Assembly (NCBI GenBank): GCA_945901965.1
Contig: CAMDMN010000127.1
Location: 1 to 6,564, forward strand
Direction of reading: 5' to 3'
Length of the DNA: 6,564 nucleotides
Origin: Legionella genomosp. 1
GTDB taxonomy: Bacteria > Pseudomonadota > Gammaproteobacteria > Legionellales > Legionellaceae
Shown: positions 6,326 to 6,564 of the stretch, in pieces
Layout of the letters: every line of letters starts with the position of its first letter
How positions within the stretch are numbered: the stretch's first letter is position 1
The notes under the pieces: model-generated
Databases searched by the model: none
Seen by the model: only the letters and a program-made list of their open reading frames with translations
What the model was told of the DNA's origin: nothing
Translations under genes and position numbers: made by a program

Positions 6326-6336
6326 TAGCTTTAGTA

Positions 6337-6364
6337 CTTGAAATCAATATTTATATCCCCATAT
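6337..6364 (+). promoter_or_regulatory. Sigma-32 (RpoH) heat-shock promoter of dnaK
   Basis: CTTGAAA (6337-6343), a 13-nt spacer and CCCCATAT (6357-6364) match the RpoH consensus at every defined position. It starts 11 bp after the grpE stop codon and predicts a start near 6370-6372, so the leader is about 39 nt. The -10 lies in a 10-bp perfect palindrome, CCCATATGGG (6358-6367), probably incidental. Confidence 0.88.
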
Positions 6365-6372
6365 GGGAATTA

Positions 6373-6401
6373 TTGCAAAATAACCAACTAAATTGGAGCA
6401 A
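6373..6401 (+). promoter_or_regulatory. Possible hairpin covering the dnaK Shine-Dalgarno
   Basis: TTGC (6373-6376) can pair with GCAA (6398-6401), and CCAA (6384-6387) with TTGG (6393-6396), leaving a 5-nt loop, a 7-nt bulge on the left and one A on the right. The Shine-Dalgarno GGAG (6395-6398) would lie almost wholly inside these stems. The pairing is seen directly; a regulatory, temperature-sensing role is inference, and two 4-bp stems may be only marginally stable. Confidence 0.3.
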
Positions 6402-6409
6402 ATTTAAAA

Positions 6410-6564
6410 ATGGCAAAAATTATCGGAATTGACTTAGGAACAACAAATTCATGCGTTGCGGTAATGGAAGGCGACAAGCCTAAAGTTATTGAAAATAGCG
6501 AAGGCCATCGTACAACTCCTTCTATTGTTGCATATGCTAAAGACGGAGAAGTTTTAGTAGGACA
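6410..6564 (+). CDS. dnaK: DnaK (Hsp70) molecular chaperone, N-terminal start only (3' partial)
   Basis: 51 complete codons plus two bases are visible before the window ends; a full DnaK is about 640 residues. The segment is the start of the ATPase domain: IIGIDLGTTNSCVAVMEG at residues 4-21 is the first phosphate-binding motif of Hsp70, and PKVIENSEGHRTTPSIVAY at 24-42 is the conserved continuation. DnaK binds exposed hydrophobic stretches of proteins in an ATP-driven cycle with DnaJ and GrpE. The ATG has GGAG (6395-6398) with a long 11-nt spacing. A consensus heat-shock promoter lies in the grpE-dnaK gap. The order grpE-dnaK predicts dnaJ next, outside the window. No substitution is visible in the conserved motif. 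Confidence 0.98.
   Translation, partial: MAKIIGIDLGTTNSCVAVMEGDKPKVIENSEGHRTTPSIVAYAKDGEVLVG

Overview
The window is AT-rich (roughly one third G+C by eye), densely packed bacterial chromosome with eight protein genes, two of them cut by the window edges. The GrpE sequence closely resembles the Legionella type from memory, especially the stretch from LEHPSY to ANAHRYG. With an E. coli-type two-domain cytidine deaminase, sigma-32-type heat-shock promoters and the low G+C, this points to a gammaproteobacterium, most likely of the order Legionellales. This placement is an inference made without a database search. No mobile element, tRNA, rRNA or CRISPR array was seen.

Left third (1-2983), membrane-lipid modification: a cyclopropane-synthase-family methyltransferase (5' end outside the window) is followed 3 nt later by a DUF1295 membrane protein, both on the + strand. 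Facing them on the - strand are a membrane-bound acyl desaturase and, 21 nt downstream, a DUF2177 membrane protein. The two units converge and overlap by 26 bp at their 3' ends. The desaturase can make the double bond that cyclopropane-type methyltransferases use, so the four genes form a plausible lipid-tailoring group, although the DUF1295 and DUF2177 roles are unknown.

Middle (3061-5469), metabolism on the - strand: a class II DAHP synthase (first step of the shikimate pathway) lies 36 bp upstream of a two-domain cytidine deaminase (pyrimidine salvage). They are probably cotranscribed, but no functional link is obvious.

Right end (5470-6564), heat shock on the + strand: a 256-bp divergent spacer leads to grpE, then an 84-bp gap and the start of dnaK. 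Each of these genes has its own sigma-32-like promoter (CTTGAA-type -35 and CCCC-type -10, both with a 13-nt spacer). The dnaK leader can fold so that its Shine-Dalgarno is paired, and the grpE leader has a weaker possibility of the same kind. These are candidate RNA thermometers and are speculative. Everything else looks like ordinary core and accessory chromosome; no clearly new system is visible.
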